Shown one piece after another: positions 13,445 to 14,678 of a DNA stretch of 14,678 bases. The notes beneath the pieces were generated by a model. It was given only the letters and a program-made list of their open reading frames with translations, had not been told where the DNA came from and made no database searches. Source of the DNA: CAZKUB01 sp964592335 (GTDB lineage Archaea; Thermoplasmatota; E2; DHVEG-1); NCBI GenBank assembly GCA_964592335.1, contig CAZQEU010000038.1, positions 1 through 14,678 of the forward strand, in the 5' to 3' direction. Position 1 is the first letter of the stretch; the number at the start of each line of letters is the position of its first letter. The position numbers and the translations under genes are program-made.

Positions 13445-14128
13445 TTTACTGCACTGTTTGAAAAGCGGACAGTTATCACATAATGGTTTGTTTCTGCAGA
13501 AGTCTTTTGCAAGAAAAACAATTTGTGCATGAAAATGGTTATAGATTTTAACTAATTCTTGCCCGCTGTATTCTTTTGACAGTTCCTCTTGAAAATGTTT
13601 TTGTATGCTTTCATAACTAAGCTCTACTTTTATTGGCAACCTCTGACAAAGTCTTTTAGTATAAGCATCTACAACAAAGATGGGTTTTTCAGCGGCATAT
13701 AAAAGAATTGAATCCGCGGTTTCAGGTCCAATACCATTTAAAGATAGTAGTTCTTCTCTAAGTTTTATCATATCTTTTTTGAAAAAAACATCCAAGTTGG
13801 AATTATAGTTTTTAGATAGATACAGACTTAGTGTTTGTAGTCTCTCTGCTTTTTGATTGAAAAAACCAGATGGCTTTATCATTTCCCTTAGTTCATTTAT
13901 ATCTGATTTTTTAATGCTTACAATATCAAGTTTGTTTTTTTCTTTGAGATTTACCAGTGCTTTTTCTACGTTTGACCATGCAGTGTTTTGTGTAAGAATC
14001 GCACCGATTATTATTTCAAAACGAGGATCTGTTTTGTTTTTTCTATGGTACTTTTTGTCTACTGGCCACCATTTTAAATCCCCGTATTTTTTTGAAAGTA
14101 GGCTGTGGATATCTATAACTTTTTTCAT
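13436..14128 (-). CDS. Endonuclease III-superfamily DNA glycosylase (COG2231/MagIII-like, no lyase Lys)
   Basis: The 230-residue protein (from ATG 14128) contains KWWPVDKKYHRK, then FEIIIGAILTQNTAWSNVEKAL, PSGFFNQKAERL and the helix-hairpin-helix LNGIGPETADSILLY. The catalytic-Asp strand is FVVDAY (Asp154). The Nth lyase Lys (in GVGRKTAN) is replaced by Glu136 here (GIGPETAD), so I predict a monofunctional base glycosylase of the COG2231 type related to 3-methyladenine glycosylase MagIII. Four cysteines (211, 217, 220, 226) give C-x5-C-x2-C-x5-C, a likely 4Fe-4S loop one residue shorter than Nth's. The frame runs up to a TTG at 14164, but a TATA-like box 25 nt before ATG 14128 and the conserved start favour 14128. 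The substrate is inferred. Confidence 0.85.
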   Translation of the reverse strand: MKKVIDIHSLLSKKYGDLKWWPVDKKYHRKNKTDPRFEIIIGAILTQNTAWSNVEKALVNLKEKNKLDIVSIKKSDINELREMIKPSGFFNQKAERLQTLSLYLSKNYNSNLDVFFKKDMIKLREELLSLNGIGPETADSILLYAAEKPIFVVDAYTKRLCQRLPIKVELSYESIQKHFQEELSKEYSGQELVKIYNHFHAQIVFLAKDFCRNKPLCDNCPLFKQCSKLF

Positions 14129-14149
14129 CTCTATCTTTTTGTAATATGT

Positions 14150-14157
14150 ATTATAAT
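14150..14157 (-). promoter_or_regulatory. Candidate TATA box of the DNA glycosylase gene
   Basis: On the minus strand TTATAATA lies about 25 nt before ATG 14128, which predicts a leaderless message and decides the start over the TTG at 14164, which falls upstream of the box. Confidence 0.45.
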
Positions 14158-14212
14158 CTATCAAATTTTTGATTTAATTATTTGAAATATTATTTTAACA
14201 TGTTTTGTTATT

Positions 14213-14228
14213 ACAATTTTTATAAAGG
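14213..14228 (+). repeat. 16-bp direct repeat, copy 1
   Basis: ACAATTTTTATAAAGG occurs here and again at 14534-14549. Copy 1 runs into AAAGGAG, the ribosome site of the small gene at 14238. The TATA-like core is too close to that ATG (about 16 nt) to be its promoter, so here the sequence acts as a leader and ribosome site, unless the start lies downstream. Confidence 0.6.
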
Positions 14229-14237
14229 AGTTTGTAT

Positions 14238-14471
14238 ATGTTTCAACAAGATAACAACAGATCCCTTAGGGAACATAAGGAATTAGAGGCAGCCTTACAC
14301 AGAGAATTTATGAACTGCAGTCGCAAGTACCTAAACAAGTTAGGTATTGTATCAATAGTAGGAATCATGGATATTGTCAAACAAGAGATAGTAGAGCTTG
14401 AAAAGGCCACAAAAAAATCTGTTGACACTATGCCAGGTAATGATGAAGATAATCAAATAGATGGTTTTTAG
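14238..14471 (+). CDS. Small helical protein, unknown
   Basis: The 77-residue product (MFQQDNNRSLREHKELEAAL and onward) is not recognised. It is mostly predicted helix, with one mildly hydrophobic central stretch (YLNKLGIVSIVGIMDIVKQ), then an acidic, polar tail DEDNQIDGF. There are no zinc motifs; a single Cys lies near residue 27. AAAGGAG lies 7 nt before ATG 14238, which supports this start; an in-frame TTG two codons upstream is an alternative. It is divergent from the DNA glycosylase gene. The good ribosome site and balanced composition suggest that it is real. Function unknown. Confidence 0.6.
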   Translation: MFQQDNNRSLREHKELEAALHREFMNCSRKYLNKLGIVSIVGIMDIVKQEIVELEKATKKSVDTMPGNDEDNQIDGF

Positions 14472-14533
14472 GAATCCAAAAAAACTACAAAATTATTCGT
14501 AAATGCTCTTCATAGTTACTATTTAAAATTATA

Positions 14534-14549
14534 ACAATTTTTATAAAGG
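14534..14549 (+). repeat. 16-bp direct repeat, copy 2, possible TATA element
   Basis: This is the second copy of ACAATTTTTATAAAGG, 321 bp after the first. Its TTTATAAA core predicts a transcription start near 14569 for the gene that opens at 14662, leaving a leader of about 90 nt, long for an archaeon. Confidence 0.5.
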
Positions 14550-14562
14550 GAAAACTGTTTTG

Positions 14563-14663
14563 TTATCTCAATTATTAAATAAAAATAAAGGGTGAGATGA
14601 GAGATAAATCTTATCAAATGTAAGATAGAATATATGTTGTAAATTTATGTGGTGAGATAAGAT
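14563..14663 (+). promoter_or_regulatory. Leader with repeated GAGATAA/TTATCTC elements
   Basis: TTATCTCA (14563-14570) is the exact inverse of TGAGATAA (14653-14660). ATCTTATC (14608-14615) is the exact inverse of GATAAGAT (14656-14663). GAGATAA recurs at 14601-14607 and TGAGAT at 14593-14598. Two exclusive 8-bp pairings could therefore cover the ribosome site and start of the gene at 14662, or the elements may be protein-binding sites on DNA. The repeats are seen and the role is inferred. Confidence 0.4.
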
Positions 14664-14678
14664 GAAGAAATATAAAAA
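14662..14678 (+). CDS. Start of a gene cut by the window edge
   Basis: ATG at 14662 follows GGTGAG with 5-6 nt spacing and reads MKKYK before the window ends. The ribosome site and the promoter-like repeat upstream support a real gene, but nothing can be said of its product. Confidence 0.35.

Noticed and set aside
14597..14623. Eight-codon frame with ATG in the right-end leader
   Set aside because: The GGTGAG before it touches the ATG with no spacing, so it is unlikely to be translated; kept only as part of the leader observation.
1..14678. CRISPR array, tRNA or rRNA genes, insertion sequences
   Set aside because: I saw no regularly spaced repeats, no tRNA-like T-loop and cloverleaf patterns, and no transposase-like proteins on either strand.

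Overview
The window is AT-rich archaeal chromosome, most likely euryarchaeal. The evidence is a full set of archaeal information-processing genes: ribosomal proteins L44e and S27e, initiation factor aIF2-alpha, the H/ACA RNP protein Nop10, a PAC2-family proteasome-assembly chaperone, a GINS subunit, the primase catalytic subunit PriS and Orc1/Cdc6. Several genes have a TATA-like box about 25-30 nt before an ATG, as in leaderless archaeal transcripts. I suspect Thermoplasmatota or a neighbouring low-GC lineage, but I cannot place it firmly by eye.

Left part (1-6350). The window opens with the C-terminal end of a RelE-like toxin (3-170). A two-domain bactofilin-like protein and a YchF-type GTPase follow as a two-gene unit (253-2389). 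On the opposite strand, two overlapping genes encode four-helix membrane proteins, one of them ending in a zinc ribbon (2396-4413). A divergent intergenic region with stacked inverted repeats precedes a small two-helix membrane protein (4628-4987). Next are a TatD-like metal-dependent hydrolase (5058-5891) and a membrane-anchored OB-fold-like protein (5935-6342). A perfect hairpin closes this last gene at its convergent junction with the next operon.

Central part (6355-12151). A compact minus-strand operon reads L44e, S27e, aIF2-alpha, Nop10, PAC2. S27e and Nop10 were located from the sequence in the short gaps between the larger genes. Upstream on the same strand are gins51 and priS. This matches the known archaeal association of translation genes with replication genes. 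Two plus-strand elements interrupt it here: a toxin-antitoxin pair with a tandem inverted-repeat operator over its start, and an alpha/beta hydrolase gene between gins51 and priS.

Right part (12152-14678). priS and orc1/cdc6 are divergent and share a 90-bp promoter region. cdc6 overlaps tail to tail with a gene for an endonuclease III-like DNA glycosylase that lacks the lyase lysine. A small unknown helical protein follows. The window ends in a leader that repeats GAGATAA-type elements in both orientations, in front of a gene whose first codons lie at the edge.

Most of the window is core archaeal housekeeping. The parts worth most attention are the toxin-antitoxin operator, the interrupted replication-translation cluster, the paired membrane/zinc-ribbon operon and the repeat-rich leader at the right end.
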